NCBI RefSeq assembly: GCF_001644195.2
Contig: NZ_LWBL02000016.1
Coordinates: 1 to 64,000, forward strand
DNA from: Bacillus marinisedimentorum
GTDB taxonomy: Bacteria > Bacillota > Bacilli > Bacillales > Bacillaceae_O
Length of the DNA: 64,000 bases
Direction of reading: 5' to 3'
Shown: positions 26,732 through 33,960 of the stretch, one piece after another
Layout of the letters: each line of letters opens with the position of its first letter
Position numbering within the stretch: the first letter of the stretch is position 1
Notes under the pieces: model-generated
The model's database searches: none
What the model saw: the letters and a program-made list of their open reading frames with translations, nothing else
What the model was told of the DNA's origin: nothing
Made by a program: the position numbers and the translations under genes

Positions 26732-26738
26732 TTGAATT

Positions 26739-27185
26739 TTAATGTAATCTCTTAGCAGATGGGATTGCTTCGTTTAATAATCTGCTTAATTTTTCATAAT
26801 CAATCTTCCAATAGTAACCACTACTATCCTGCACATACTTTGTTCCTATAATCCACAGACTACCACCATAAGTAGTATTATCCTGTGTTTGTAGCAGAAT
26901 TTTAGTGTATTTTTCAGGTCTTTCATCAGGTGGAAAGTTATTTTGTTTAATTTCTGAATATTTTTCCGACTTAGAAAACAACTTTGCTATCTCCAAAACT
27001 TCCTTTTGATTAGTGATTAGATATTGAGAAAATTCCTCTTCATTTTCGCTACTAACAATGACCTGATTTATATCATTTTTAGAAAGAGAAAATCCCCAAA
27101 TTGATATATGTGTTTGATAATAAAATCCAACATACGCCACTACTAGAATAAGCGGAATTAAAATAATCCATATTTTTTTATTCAT
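26739..27185 (-). CDS. Membrane-anchored extracytoplasmic protein, unknown
   Basis: This 148-residue protein has an N-terminal membrane anchor (about 4-23) and a small outer domain. It is AT-rich and uses Asn, Lys, Ile and Ser far more than its neighbours. I do not recognise a family. The base composition suggests recent acquisition, together with the fragment upstream. It has its own terminator. Confidence 0.6.
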   Translation of the reverse strand: MNKKIWIILIPLILVVAYVGFYYQTHISIWGFSLSKNDINQVIVSSENEEEFSQYLITNQKEVLEIAKLFSKSEKYSEIKQNNFPPDERPEKYTKILLQTQDNTTYGGSLWIIGTKYVQDSSGYYWKIDYEKLSRLLNEAIPSAKRLH

Positions 27186-27215
27186 TGCTAGCCTCCTTTT
27201 CTATATGAACAATTA

Positions 27216-27476
27216 TTATTTATACATTAACATAAATTTCCTAATAACCTTCAAAAAATCATCCCATTCCGTTGTGCAATCCACTTGACGAAATCCTCTT
27301 TCTGGTGTCCCAAGCGGATGTTCTATCGGGTTATCTGTGTGAACATTATATACGCTTGTTCCTGCTGTTTTAGTTTCGTGAAATTGGTGGGTTCGGAACA
27401 ACTTTTCAAGTTTATGAAATGCTAATTTCCTTAAAGACTTAGTTGCATACTCATTCATTGAACCCCATTCTTGCAA
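27216..27476 (-). pseudogene. Probable gene remnant, unknown
   Basis: An 86-residue frame lacks a convincing start: TTG at 27476 has no ribosome site. The same frame is open for about 35 more codons upstream (TDKTKTRKQAYEEFKTAKYE) to a stop near 27577. An adjacent frame at 27529-27714 ends MSNR inside this region. The picture fits a longer gene broken by a frameshift and stop. The family is not recognised. Confidence 0.4.
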
Positions 27477-27794
27477 TTCATATTTCGCAGTTTTAAATTC
27501 CTCATATGCTTGTTTTCGAGTTTTCGTCTTATCTGTTTGACATAAAAAAATTATATCCCGTATACTCTGGTCCTACGGAAGGCAAGGAGGGTCGGTATAC
27601 GATATCCGCTATGAAACGGTTGCTTTCCAACCATTCGTTGCATTTGATGGTGTAACAGGCAATTTCAGTAAAGCGAAACAAACGATATGCAGGAATGTTG
27701 ATACTGCCAACCATGTCGCGTTATCTTCATTCCAGCGCTGATTCTTTTTTTAAGTATTTCAATTTATTACGATGTGGGCTTGGAAACGTTGCTC

Positions 27795-27933
27795 ATTCAC
27801 CAGTTGATTGGAGCGGAAGGGGGTGAGACTCCAGCGGGAGTAGCGGGACAGATGAGACCCCGCAGCGCAGCGAGGAGGCTCAGCGCCCGCCCCGCGGAAA
27901 GCGAACTCCCTGCAGCGGAAATCAACAGTACCA
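27795..27933. repeat. GC-rich cassette family A, inverted copy
   Basis: It runs from AGTTGATTGGAGCGGAAGGG through GCGGGAGTAGCGGGACAG, CGCAGCGAGGAGGCTCAGCG and CGGAAAGCGAACTCCCTGC to GCGGAAATCAAC. This is the opposite orientation to the 23955 and 26498 copies and defines both ends of the unit. Confidence 0.75.
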
Positions 27934-28019
27934 TCACATTGCAAAAATGTATGTGAAAGCAAACTGAAGTTGGGCCTTATTCAACAAACGGGAGCAATAG
28001 TTGAATAAAAGAATATAAA

Positions 28020-28060
28020 AAGGACGCTTGGAAAATAAAAATCCAAGCGTCTTTTGTTTG
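28020..28060 (-). terminator. Terminator hairpin after the 99-residue protein gene
   Basis: GACGCTTGG and CCAAGCGTC form a perfect stem with T-rich tails on both strands. On the minus strand it follows the gene at 28179-28478 by about 120 bp. Confidence 0.6.
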
Positions 28061-28178
28061 CTATATTTACTGTTAATTATGGTGCTAAACTAGTGTGTTT
28101 TTGCATGTCATTTCACATGTTATTTAGATTTTCTCCACAGTATCGGAACTACTTACATCAGCTGCTGTCTGCATTTTT

Positions 28179-28478
28179 TTACTTTTTCAGCTTTTCCATT
28201 TCCTCTGCGACAATCATCGCAAGGTCGTCATTTCCGTAGGAAGACAGCATATTCAACACGGTCTGCCCGCCGATTTCCCCGGCTTCCTCTTTCGGCACGA
28301 TGAGCTCCAGCGTTTTTAAAAGGGCAGGATTATCCGCTTGCTGCGGGTAGGCCTGCCTGTATAATGCCAGGGGATCAAGATCGTTGTTGACACACCACTG
28401 GGCAAAAACGAGAATCATCATCTGTTCATCCTGCTTGTATCGGTCAATGATTTCCTTTTCGAGATTTTCTCTATCCAT
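28179..28478 (-). CDS. Small conserved-looking helical protein, unknown
   Basis: This 99-residue, mostly helical protein has no signal peptide. It begins one base after the stop of the flavin monooxygenase gene, so the two are coupled. I do not recognise the family. Balanced codon use and the ribosome site GGAGGAAG within the upstream gene's end support a real gene. Confidence 0.65.
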   Translation of the reverse strand: MDRENLEKEIIDRYKQDEQMMILVFAQWCVNNDLDPLALYRQAYPQQADNPALLKTLELIVPKEEAGEIGGQTVLNMLSSYGNDDLAMIVAEEMEKLKK

Positions 28479-28479
28479 T

Positions 28480-29532
28480 TCAACTTCCTCCTTCCCTTAA
28501 AAACACGTCTGCCAGCAGCTCATACGACCGCACTCTCGATTCATAATCAGGGGTGATGGTTACAATCATCAGTTCCTCAGCCTGATACTGTGCTGCTAAC
28601 CCCGTCAGCTTCTGTTTGATTACGGAGGGGCTGCCAATCACATCTTTTTCCATTTTCATATCAGCGGTTTCCTGCTGTTCAGGTGTGAGGTGTTTATACA
28701 AGTCTTCAACAGGATTCGTTATAAAAGGCACTTTACGACCGAGATCCTGTTCTTCTTTTATGACACTTCTCGCAGCAGCATTACGTGCAAGCCTGGCCGC
28801 TTCTTCATCGGATTCGGCACATATGGCGGAAATGGCGATGATCACTTCCGGCTCACTGGAAAAATGGGAAGGCTGGAAGTCTGTGCGATACTGGTGCACT
28901 GCTGCAGGTCCGTCTGAATTGCTCATAAAATGGCCGAATGCAAGCGGAACGCCGATTTCGGCAGCAAGCTTCGCGCTTTTCTCACTCGTTCCAAGCAGCC
29001 ATAACTCAGGAGGAATGCCTGGCAGCGGATGAGCCTCCGCTTCTTTGAGCTCATGATCGCCGGGAAGAGAATTTGAGAGCCATCCGGCAAGATCACACAT
29101 ATCTTCAGGAAAACGGCGGACATTTTCAAGGTAGTTGCCGCTGAGCGCCATTGTTGCATGCGGGGGACCGCCTGGTGCACGCCCGACTCCGAGGTCAATC
29201 CGGCCAGGATGGAGGACGGAGAGCATGTGGAATGTTTCGGCAACCTTATACGGGCTGTAATGCGGCAGCAGCACAGCGCCTGAGCCGACACGGATGCTGC
29301 TTGTCCTGTCAGCGATTTTTGATATCATAATTTCCGGTGAGGGGGAAGCGAGATTATAGAGCTGGTGGTGCTCCGCCACCCAGTAACGGGTGTAGCCTAA
29401 CCGGTCGGCGGCTTCAGCAAGTTTGAGTGTTGCCATCAGTGCATCTGCGGCAGTTTTTCCTTCTGTTACCGGTGATTGGTCGAGAATACTTAACTTCATG
29501 ATCGGAATCCCTTCCTTTACATCCTTCACCAT
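28480..29532 (-). CDS. ywcH: Luciferase-like flavin-dependent monooxygenase (YwcH-like)
   Basis: This protein is up to 350 residues long and is a bacterial-luciferase-type TIM barrel that uses reduced flavin and oxygen. Typical segments are YWVAEHHQLYNLASPSPEI, GSGAVLLPHYSPYKVAE and GVGRAPGG. The single-domain LLM class of B. subtilis YwcH is the best match; substrates of this group are mostly unknown. The true start is probably the ATG of MKLSILDQSP at about 29499, preceded by AAGGAAGGGATTCCG. It forms an operon with the 99-residue protein gene. Confidence 0.85.
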   Translation of the reverse strand: MVKDVKEGIPIMKLSILDQSPVTEGKTAADALMATLKLAEAADRLGYTRYWVAEHHQLYNLASPSPEIMISKIADRTSSIRVGSGAVLLPHYSPYKVAETFHMLSVLHPGRIDLGVGRAPGGPPHATMALSGNYLENVRRFPEDMCDLAGWLSNSLPGDHELKEAEAHPLPGIPPELWLLGTSEKSAKLAAEIGVPLAFGHFMSNSDGPAAVHQYRTDFQPSHFSSEPEVIIAISAICAESDEEAARLARNAAARSVIKEEQDLGRKVPFITNPVEDLYKHLTPEQQETADMKMEKDVIGSPSVIKQKLTGLAAQYQAEELMIVTITPDYESRVRSYELLADVFLREGGS

Positions 29533-29621
29533 CTACATTAGCCTCCAGTGGCGGGATGGACAAATGAAAAAGTTCGAAACAGGGAGAAAAACTCAGAAAA
29601 AAGGAGAATAACAAGCTTTTT

Positions 29622-29637
29622 GTTCTTAATAGAGAAT
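29622..29637. promoter_or_regulatory. SinR-type dyad, imperfect
   Basis: GTTCTTAATAGAGAAT has two half sites close to GTTCTYT in inverted orientation with a 2-bp spacer. It lies about 20 bp upstream of the presumed -35 of the next gene. Confidence 0.45.
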
Positions 29638-29657
29638 AATAATGTTCATTATAATGT

Positions 29658-29686
29658 TTTAACATCTTCTTCTTGTACCTTATAAT
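29658..29686 (+). promoter_or_regulatory. Likely sigma-A promoter of the SinR-box gene
   Basis: TTTAAC and TATAAT are separated by 17 bp. A SinR-type dyad starts 11 bp after the -10 box. Confidence 0.5.
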
Positions 29687-29696
29687 GAAAGTGATA

Positions 29697-29712
29697 GTTC
29701 TTTAAAAAGAAC
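29697..29712. promoter_or_regulatory. SinR-type operator, perfect dyad
   Basis: GTTCTTTAAAAAGAAC is a perfect 7-bp inverted repeat of the SinR half site GTTCTTT with a 2-bp spacer. It covers the expected transcription start of the following gene, 11 bp after the -10 box. The same arrangement is seen at both matrix operons. Confidence 0.75.
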
Positions 29713-29729
29713 GAAGGGGAGCGGACGGA

Positions 29730-30152
29730 ATGGAGAATGGAATGGAAAACGGAACGGAAAAAAAGATGTACATCACTCATCTTCTGGAGCAGCCGATCAA
29801 AGGTAAAATTGCCGTTTCGGCGGTAGATGAAAAGCATATGAAAACAAACAAAGGAACAGTGCTGATCACACTGTTAATGACAGACGGGCTGGAATTCATC
29901 AGCCACCTGAACTTCCCTGTTTCCGACCGGATCAGGCTGATACTGGAGTTTCCAGCCGGGGAGGAGCAATGGTCGCTTTTGGGATCAGTCCGCCATAAAA
30001 AACAATATCGCGGATACCTCAACAAATACATATTCCACTTCCAGATGGAAGGAAAACCGTTATATGAAATGGAATTCCGCAATATGCTGAAGGAACTGGC
30101 GGTAAAAACAGCCTGGGAAACCAATGTACCGGCAGATGACCACCTTCACTGA
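29730..30152 (+). CDS. Beta-rich protein of unknown function, putative SinR target
   Basis: This 140-residue soluble protein has a central beta-rich part (about 45-115) with LEFISHLNFPVSDRIRLILE and LLGSVRHKKQYRGYLNKYIF. The pattern recalls PilZ-like beta barrels, but the RxxxR and DxSxxG c-di-GMP motifs are absent, so I do not call it a PilZ protein. AGGGGAG precedes the ATG. The perfect SinR-type dyad at its promoter and its place next to sinR suggest a biofilm role. Confidence 0.65.
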   Translation: MENGMENGTEKKMYITHLLEQPIKGKIAVSAVDEKHMKTNKGTVLITLLMTDGLEFISHLNFPVSDRIRLILEFPAGEEQWSLLGSVRHKKQYRGYLNKYIFHFQMEGKPLYEMEFRNMLKELAVKTAWETNVPADDHLH

Positions 30153-30189
30153 AAAGAAAAAGGGGTTAAGGGCATGCTGCCGGCTAACA

Positions 30190-30226
30190 TATGAAAAAGC
30201 TGCCGCCGGAATCGGCAGCAGCTCAA
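30190..30226 (-). terminator. Terminator of sinR
   Basis: On the minus strand GCTGCTGCCG and CGGCGGCAGC pair around ATTC, followed by TTTTTC. Confidence 0.8.
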
Positions 30227-30235
30227 ATTGTGCAT

Positions 30236-30577
30236 TTAATCTTTTTTCGTGTTCTGGACCCGCCATTTATTGAATTCCAGGAACTCGCGGAATTGTTCCT
30301 TGCTTACTCCGGATTCCATGGCTTCCTGGACAAGCTGTGCCCACTCAGGATCGAGATTTTCCTCAGCGTCTTCCTTGTTCGCTTCATCCAACAGCAGGGT
30401 CTCAACATTTATGCCAAGTACAGATGAGATTTTTTCAAGAAATTGTATGGAAGGGTTAGATTGAATGTTGCGCTCGATTGAACTCAGGTAGGATTTTGCT
30501 ACGCCTGCCCGGTCTGCTAACTCAGTCAGTGAAAGTCCTCTTTCTTTCCGATACCGTTTAACACGTTCTCCGATCAT
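30236..30577 (-). CDS. sinR: Master biofilm repressor SinR
   Basis: This 113-residue orthologue of B. subtilis SinR represses matrix genes until bound by SinI. The N-terminal XRE helix-turn-helix spans about 6-62 (MIGERVKRYRKERGLSLTEL, GVAKSYLSSIERNIQSNPSI). The C-terminal SinI-interaction helices span about 70-108 (LDPEWAQLVQEAMESGVSKE, QFREFLEFNKW). The ATG at 30577 is preferred because GAGGGA lies 5 bases upstream; an ATG two codons earlier overlaps that site. It has its own promoter downstream of sinI, with a SinR-like dyad over the -35 region. Confidence 0.95.
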   Translation of the reverse strand: MIGERVKRYRKERGLSLTELADRAGVAKSYLSSIERNIQSNPSIQFLEKISSVLGINVETLLLDEANKEDAEENLDPEWAQLVQEAMESGVSKEQFREFLEFNKWRVQNTKKD

Positions 30578-30612
30578 GGCCATCCCTCATTTAGCTCTCT
30601 TTTCGTTATGTT

Positions 30613-30642
30613 AACAGTATAGCAATAACGGGGATGTTCTGT
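30613..30642 (-). promoter_or_regulatory. sinR promoter
   Basis: On the minus strand TTTACA and TATACT are separated by 18 bp, about 40 bp before the sinR start. The -35 lies inside the SinR-like dyad at 30636-30651. Confidence 0.55.
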
Positions 30643-30651
30643 AAATAGAAC
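30636..30651. promoter_or_regulatory. SinR-like dyad over the sinR promoter
   Basis: GTTCTGTAAATAGAAC has perfect outer arms GTTCT/AGAAC. The inner bases differ from the GTTCTTT consensus. It lies between the sinI stop and sinR and overlaps the putative sinR -35, so SinR could control its own gene. Confidence 0.5.
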
Positions 30652-30654
30652 GGA

Positions 30655-30813
30655 TTATGTATTTTTTATATAGGACTTTTCGTGCTTCATTTGCAGGAGA
30701 TAATGCTGCGGATCATTCAGAAAGCTGCTTATGTCCTCTTTCGTTAAACCTCCTTCCTTTGCCTCAATCAACAGTTCCACCCATTCCTGATCAAGCCGTG
30801 TGTTCGTTCCCAT
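30655..30813 (-). CDS. sinI: SinI-type antirepressor
   Basis: This 52-residue protein is a clear SinI homologue: LDQEWVELLIEAKEGGLTKE followed by DISSFLNDP matches the helix pair by which SinI binds SinR. GGAGGG lies 8 bases before the ATG at 30813. An in-frame ATG at 30828 is possible but overlaps the end of the ribosome site. It is followed by sinR on the same strand, as in B. subtilis. A c-di-GMP-I riboswitch occupies its leader. Confidence 0.9.
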   Translation of the reverse strand: MGTNTRLDQEWVELLIEAKEGGLTKEDISSFLNDPQHYLLQMKHEKSYIKNT

Positions 30814-30836
30814 TGTTTTACCCTCCATGTTCCCTT

Positions 30837-30925
30837 CCAGGCAATCCAGCTGTCATAGAATGATCATTCCCTTAGACCTGTGATTTTGCGCCCCTGCCTT
30901 TCGGCCAGGTTAGCCCTTGTTCTGG
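30837..30925 (-). promoter_or_regulatory. c-di-GMP-I (GEMM-I) riboswitch upstream of sinI
   Basis: On the minus strand the order is CCAG stem, GGGCTAACC, a hairpin capped by the GAAA tetraloop (CTGGCCGAAAGGCAGGGG), CGCAAA, then CAGGTCTAAGG, a variable loop, ACAGCTGGATTGCC and the closing CTGG. These are the conserved elements of the GEMM-I aptamer, including the tetraloop, the CGCAAA core and the GGYCUAA receptor side. It ends about 23 bases before the sinI start and covers nearly all of the leader. Confidence 0.85.
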
Positions 30926-30949
30926 AGGTTGAATTTTCCACCCGGGGAA

Positions 30950-30978
30950 GCTATACAAGTAATGATAAATCGAAACAA
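30950..30978 (-). promoter_or_regulatory. Likely promoter of sinI
   Basis: On the minus strand TTGTTT and TATAGC are 17 bp apart. Transcription would begin about 20 bases before the riboswitch. Confidence 0.45.
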
Positions 30979-31163
30979 GTAAGAAGTCTGTCTAATTTTG
31001 CTAAAGTTATCGAACTTTTACGACAATTGTAACTTAAGTTATTCGCTGGGTGTAACGGCGATATAGGGGTAGTTTTGGAAAAACGAGGAGGTATGCAAAA
31101 GATTTTATTACAATAAAGCTATAATCAGATGAAGAATGTGTATTTTCTTTTCAGGATATAAAA

Positions 31164-31171
31164 TTCGACAA
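31164..31171 (-). promoter_or_regulatory. Candidate Spo0A box upstream of sinI
   Basis: TTGTCGAA on the minus strand matches the 0A-box consensus. A weaker match, TTGTCGTA, lies at 31019-31026, about 40 bp upstream of the presumed sinI -35. Spo0A activates sinI in B. subtilis. The rest of 30979-31255 shows no gene. Confidence 0.4.
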
Positions 31172-31255
31172 TTTCGTTAATCCACAAGAAAGGAAAGATA
31201 AAATCAGGAATATATACCCAAACAAGCGATAAAGTGAGTAAAAGCCTGGGTGAAA

Positions 31256-31297
31256 GAAAAAACAGCCTTTGGCCCCAATAAGGGTAAGGCTGAAGGA
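31256..31297 (-). terminator. Terminator of the second sinI-type gene
   Basis: On the minus strand CAGCCTTACCC and GGGGCCAAAGGCTG pair imperfectly, followed by TTTTTTC. Confidence 0.7.
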
Positions 31298-31302
31298 AAG
31301 TA

Positions 31303-31518
31303 CTACTGGAGAGCTTCTTCTGGTTGCCCGCCTGGAACAGCTCCTTTGCTTACATAATGGAGCGGCTCCTGGGGGCTGTCGGAATGCGGACCGTTGTGTA
31401 AAAGGAAGTTTCTAATCTCATCTGCTGTAAAACCCATTTCTTTAGCCTTGCGCATCAAATCTGCCCATTCATGGTCAAAAGACTGTTTTTCATCATTTAG
31501 CACAAATATGTGTGCCAT
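31303..31518 (-). CDS. Second SinI-type antirepressor (SlrA/SinI paralogue)
   Basis: This 71-residue protein carries the SinI-type helix pair FDHEWADLMRKAKEMGFTAD followed by EIRNFLL, then a polar tail rich in Gly and Pro. It should bind SinR or a SinR paralogue as an antirepressor; the tail could give different affinity or stability. GGAG precedes the ATG. It has its own riboswitch leader and its own terminator, so it is expressed separately from sinIR. Confidence 0.85.
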   Translation of the reverse strand: MAHIFVLNDEKQSFDHEWADLMRKAKEMGFTADEIRNFLLHNGPHSDSPQEPLHYVSKGAVPGGQPEEALQ

Positions 31519-31538
31519 GACCCATTCTCCGTTCCGCT

Positions 31539-31630
31539 TTCAGGCAGGCCAGCTGCCATGGGGCAATTGCGCCCTTTAGACCTGAACCTTTGCGCCCCTG
31601 TTTTTTCAAACAGGTTTACCTTTTTCTGAA
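31539..31630 (-). promoter_or_regulatory. c-di-GMP-I (GEMM-I) riboswitch upstream of the second sinI-type gene
   Basis: On the minus strand: TTCAG stem, AAGGTAAACC, a CCTGTTT-GAAA-AAACAGG hairpin with the GAAA tetraloop, GGCGCAAAGG, CAGGTCTAAAGG, a variable stem, GGCAGCTGGCCTGCC and the closing CTGAA. The elements follow the GEMM-I order and match the sinI copy. The aptamer ends about 20 bases before the start codon, so control of ribosome access or a short anti-terminator is possible. Confidence 0.88.
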
Positions 31631-31858
31631 GGTCATTTTTTGGTCCGAAAATTTGACACGTCAGCTTCTGCAAAGGTTTACACCAGTCCCTCCTTTTCCT
31701 TTTATAAGCTGTTTCTATTATATAATAAAAGAAAAAATTATTGCTGATTTTCGATTAATAATCTTTGATATTTCTTACCTTGTTCACGATTGTAAACATT
31801 TTGTCATAGTAGAATGGATGAAGGGGAAAGACTAGACAAAAAATCGGGGGAGTTTGCA

Positions 31859-32854
31859 ATGGATGCGTTAAAGTCATTGTTATATGGTATTGCAGGTGTG
31901 GCGTTTTTAGTCTTATTCGGAACGGCCGGCTACTCCCTTCTGGAGGATGTGTCCCTTTTTGATGCGCTCTGGATGACGATGATCACTGTACTGACCGTCG
32001 GGTATGGCGACATCATACCGATGACCGCCGCCGGGAAGATATTTACAATGCTAATCATACCGGTGAGTATCGGGCTTGTGACCTATACACTCGGTTCGCT
32101 TGTGGTCATTATGATTGAAGGTATATTTTCGGATACAGTAAGGAGGAAGCGGATGGAGAGGGTAATCGGGAAACAGAAAAACCATATTATTATTTGCGGT
32201 TACGGCAGGGTCGGTGAACAGGTTGCCGCCCAGCTTGGGAATGAAGCGGTAAGTTCCGTCATTATTGATAAAGACGGCCGCAGTCTCGAAGAAATGCCAA
32301 ATGATGTCCTTTTTATAGAGGGGGATGCAACTGAAGATGAAACGCTGATTGCAGCAGGAATTGAACGGGCTGCCGGACTTGTTGCCGCACTTCCGGATGA
32401 TGCAGATAATGTGTTCATCTCACTGACCGCAAAAGGAATCAATCCGAACATTCAGGTGGTCGCAAGGGCAGAGAAGCTGGAATCAGAAGCAAAGCTGAAA
32501 CGGGCAGGGGCAGATAAAGTCATTAATCCTTCCAACATTGGCGGACGCCGTATGGCGATGTCCATCATCAAGCCGATCAGTGTTGAATATGTCGATACGG
32601 TCCTGGAGGAACCGAATGAATCGTTCAGTATCGAGGAAGTTGTAATCGGAAGGCACTCCATGCTGCAGGGCAAAACGATCCAGTCGGCAAAAATCAGGGA
32701 GGCATTCGGTGTAACAATCGCGGCAATCAAAAGGGGAGACCGGCTGATCAGCAATCCGCTGGCTTCCGAGCAGCTTTCTGAGGGAGACTTGCTGATCATC
32801 TTCGGAAACAAGGATGAAATGCAGCTGTTTGAAGATGCGGCGAAGGAGAAATAA
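31859..32854 (+). CDS. Two-helix potassium channel with RCK/TrkA domains (YugO-like)
   Basis: This protein of about 331 residues has two membrane helices (about 5-25 and 65-90) around a pore loop with the selectivity filter TVGYGD (46-51). A TrkA-N/RCK domain follows (IIICGYGRVGEQVAAQL, with an acidic ligand side) and then a TrkA-C domain (about 245-325). The ATG after GGGGGAG is chosen over one 45 bases earlier. B. subtilis YugO releases K+ in biofilm electrical signalling and is linked to SinR. No clear SinR dyad precedes this gene. It is divergent from the second sinI-type gene. Confidence 0.88.
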   Translation: MDALKSLLYGIAGVAFLVLFGTAGYSLLEDVSLFDALWMTMITVLTVGYGDIIPMTAAGKIFTMLIIPVSIGLVTYTLGSLVVIMIEGIFSDTVRRKRMERVIGKQKNHIIICGYGRVGEQVAAQLGNEAVSSVIIDKDGRSLEEMPNDVLFIEGDATEDETLIAAGIERAAGLVAALPDDADNVFISLTAKGINPNIQVVARAEKLESEAKLKRAGADKVINPSNIGGRRMAMSIIKPISVEYVDTVLEEPNESFSIEEVVIGRHSMLQGKTIQSAKIREAFGVTIAAIKRGDRLISNPLASEQLSEGDLLIIFGNKDEMQLFEDAAKEK

Positions 32855-32921
32855 GCCTGCTTCTCCTCAGATAAAGAATTCCTGGAGAAAGAGGCTTCAC
32901 ATTTGATCCCTCTCCTTCATG

Positions 32922-33752
32922 TCAAACTTCAAACGCATTGGAAAGTGTATGGACCACAGCCAGGTTCTCATGGCCTGCTTCATGACGATGCGGATGAATA
33001 TAGACCGCATTCATTCCCATTTTCAGGGCAGGGGCCACCTCGTTAATGAAATTGTCTCCGATTGAACATGTTTCATGGGCGTGAACCCCGAAACGGCCAA
33101 GAATGTTGCGGAAGAGGGACATTGTTGCCAGCGGCTTCCGTGAGGAGCAATATTTATAGTCGAAGATTCCCTGCAATCCAAGTTCTTTTAACAGGCGTTC
33201 GACATCATCAGCGTCACTGTTGGTCATGAGGACAAGCTCCTTTGATTGCTTCAGCTTTATAAGGCCTTCTTTTAATCCGGGGGTTCTGGACAGATGGAAT
33301 TGGTCTGTCACCATGTACTCTTTCGTCCGGTTATAGCACTCAAGTGTTTTGTCGGCAATCCCGAAGTGGGCTGCAGTTACAAACGGCAGCCACCAGCCGT
33401 CCCCAATGGCGATAATGTTTTTGAAATCGAATGTAACGGGTCCATTATACGTTTCCCTTACCTTGTTGCCCGGCCAAACCGCCCCTTTCCAGCTATGGGC
33501 TTCAATGACATCCAACGTCATCGGATCGACCGTCAGCACTGCATCGCGTTTCATGTCGTACCCTTTTCCGATCGATACGATATGATTATCGTTTTTCATG
33601 CTGGAATATTCATTCATAAATGCTTCCTGTTGATGTTCAGGCAATTCCTTCATCAGCTGGCGTGCATAATAATCGAAATGGTCGGTATCTTCATATAACG
33701 TCCCATCAAGGTCAAAAATGAGAACTTTGCTTTTATTGATCAATGTCTTCAT
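32922..33752 (-). CDS. HAD-superfamily hydrolase
   Basis: This 276-residue cytoplasmic protein has the HAD motifs: DLDGTLY (motif I with nucleophile Asp), MTNSDAD (motif II), a Lys region and IGDNFINEV (motif IV). Members are mostly phosphatases of small metabolites; the substrate is unknown. AAAGGAG precedes the ATG. It is monocistronic, with a family A repeat and a structured element upstream. Confidence 0.8.
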   Translation of the reverse strand: MKTLINKSKVLIFDLDGTLYEDTDHFDYYARQLMKELPEHQQEAFMNEYSSMKNDNHIVSIGKGYDMKRDAVLTVDPMTLDVIEAHSWKGAVWPGNKVRETYNGPVTFDFKNIIAIGDGWWLPFVTAAHFGIADKTLECYNRTKEYMVTDQFHLSRTPGLKEGLIKLKQSKELVLMTNSDADDVERLLKELGLQGIFDYKYCSSRKPLATMSLFRNILGRFGVHAHETCSIGDNFINEVAPALKMGMNAVYIHPHRHEAGHENLAVVHTLSNAFEV

Positions 33753-33801
33753 GTGTCGGACTCCTTTTTAATAGGCTTTGTTAAAGCTCAATGTTGATTT
33801 T

Positions 33802-33898
33802 CTCACTAGTTGATTGGAGTGGAAGGTGCGAGACTTCTGCGGGACTAGCGGGACAGGTGCGACCCCGCGGAAAGCGAGTACCTGCAACGGAAATCAAC
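33802..33898. repeat. GC-rich cassette family A, short copy
   Basis: AGTTGATTGGAGTGGAAGG, GCGGGACTAGCGGGACAGG, CCGCGGAAAGCGAGTACC and ACGGAAATCAAC match the 27795 copy but lack its middle part. It sits directly upstream of the HAD gene. Confidence 0.7.
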
Positions 33899-33960
33899 AC
33901 TAACATTTAACAGAGCCTTTTAATAAAGACTGAGTTTGCATTTCATTGTGTTGAATTTCA

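Noticed and set aside
29730..30152. PilZ-domain c-di-GMP receptor
   Set aside because: The barrel-like pattern is suggestive but RxxxR and DxSxxG motifs are absent, so the call is left open.
31640..31858. SinR operator for the YugO-like channel
   Set aside because: The only candidate, near TTGTTCACGATTGTAAACAT, does not keep the GTTCTTT half sites or the 2-bp spacing.
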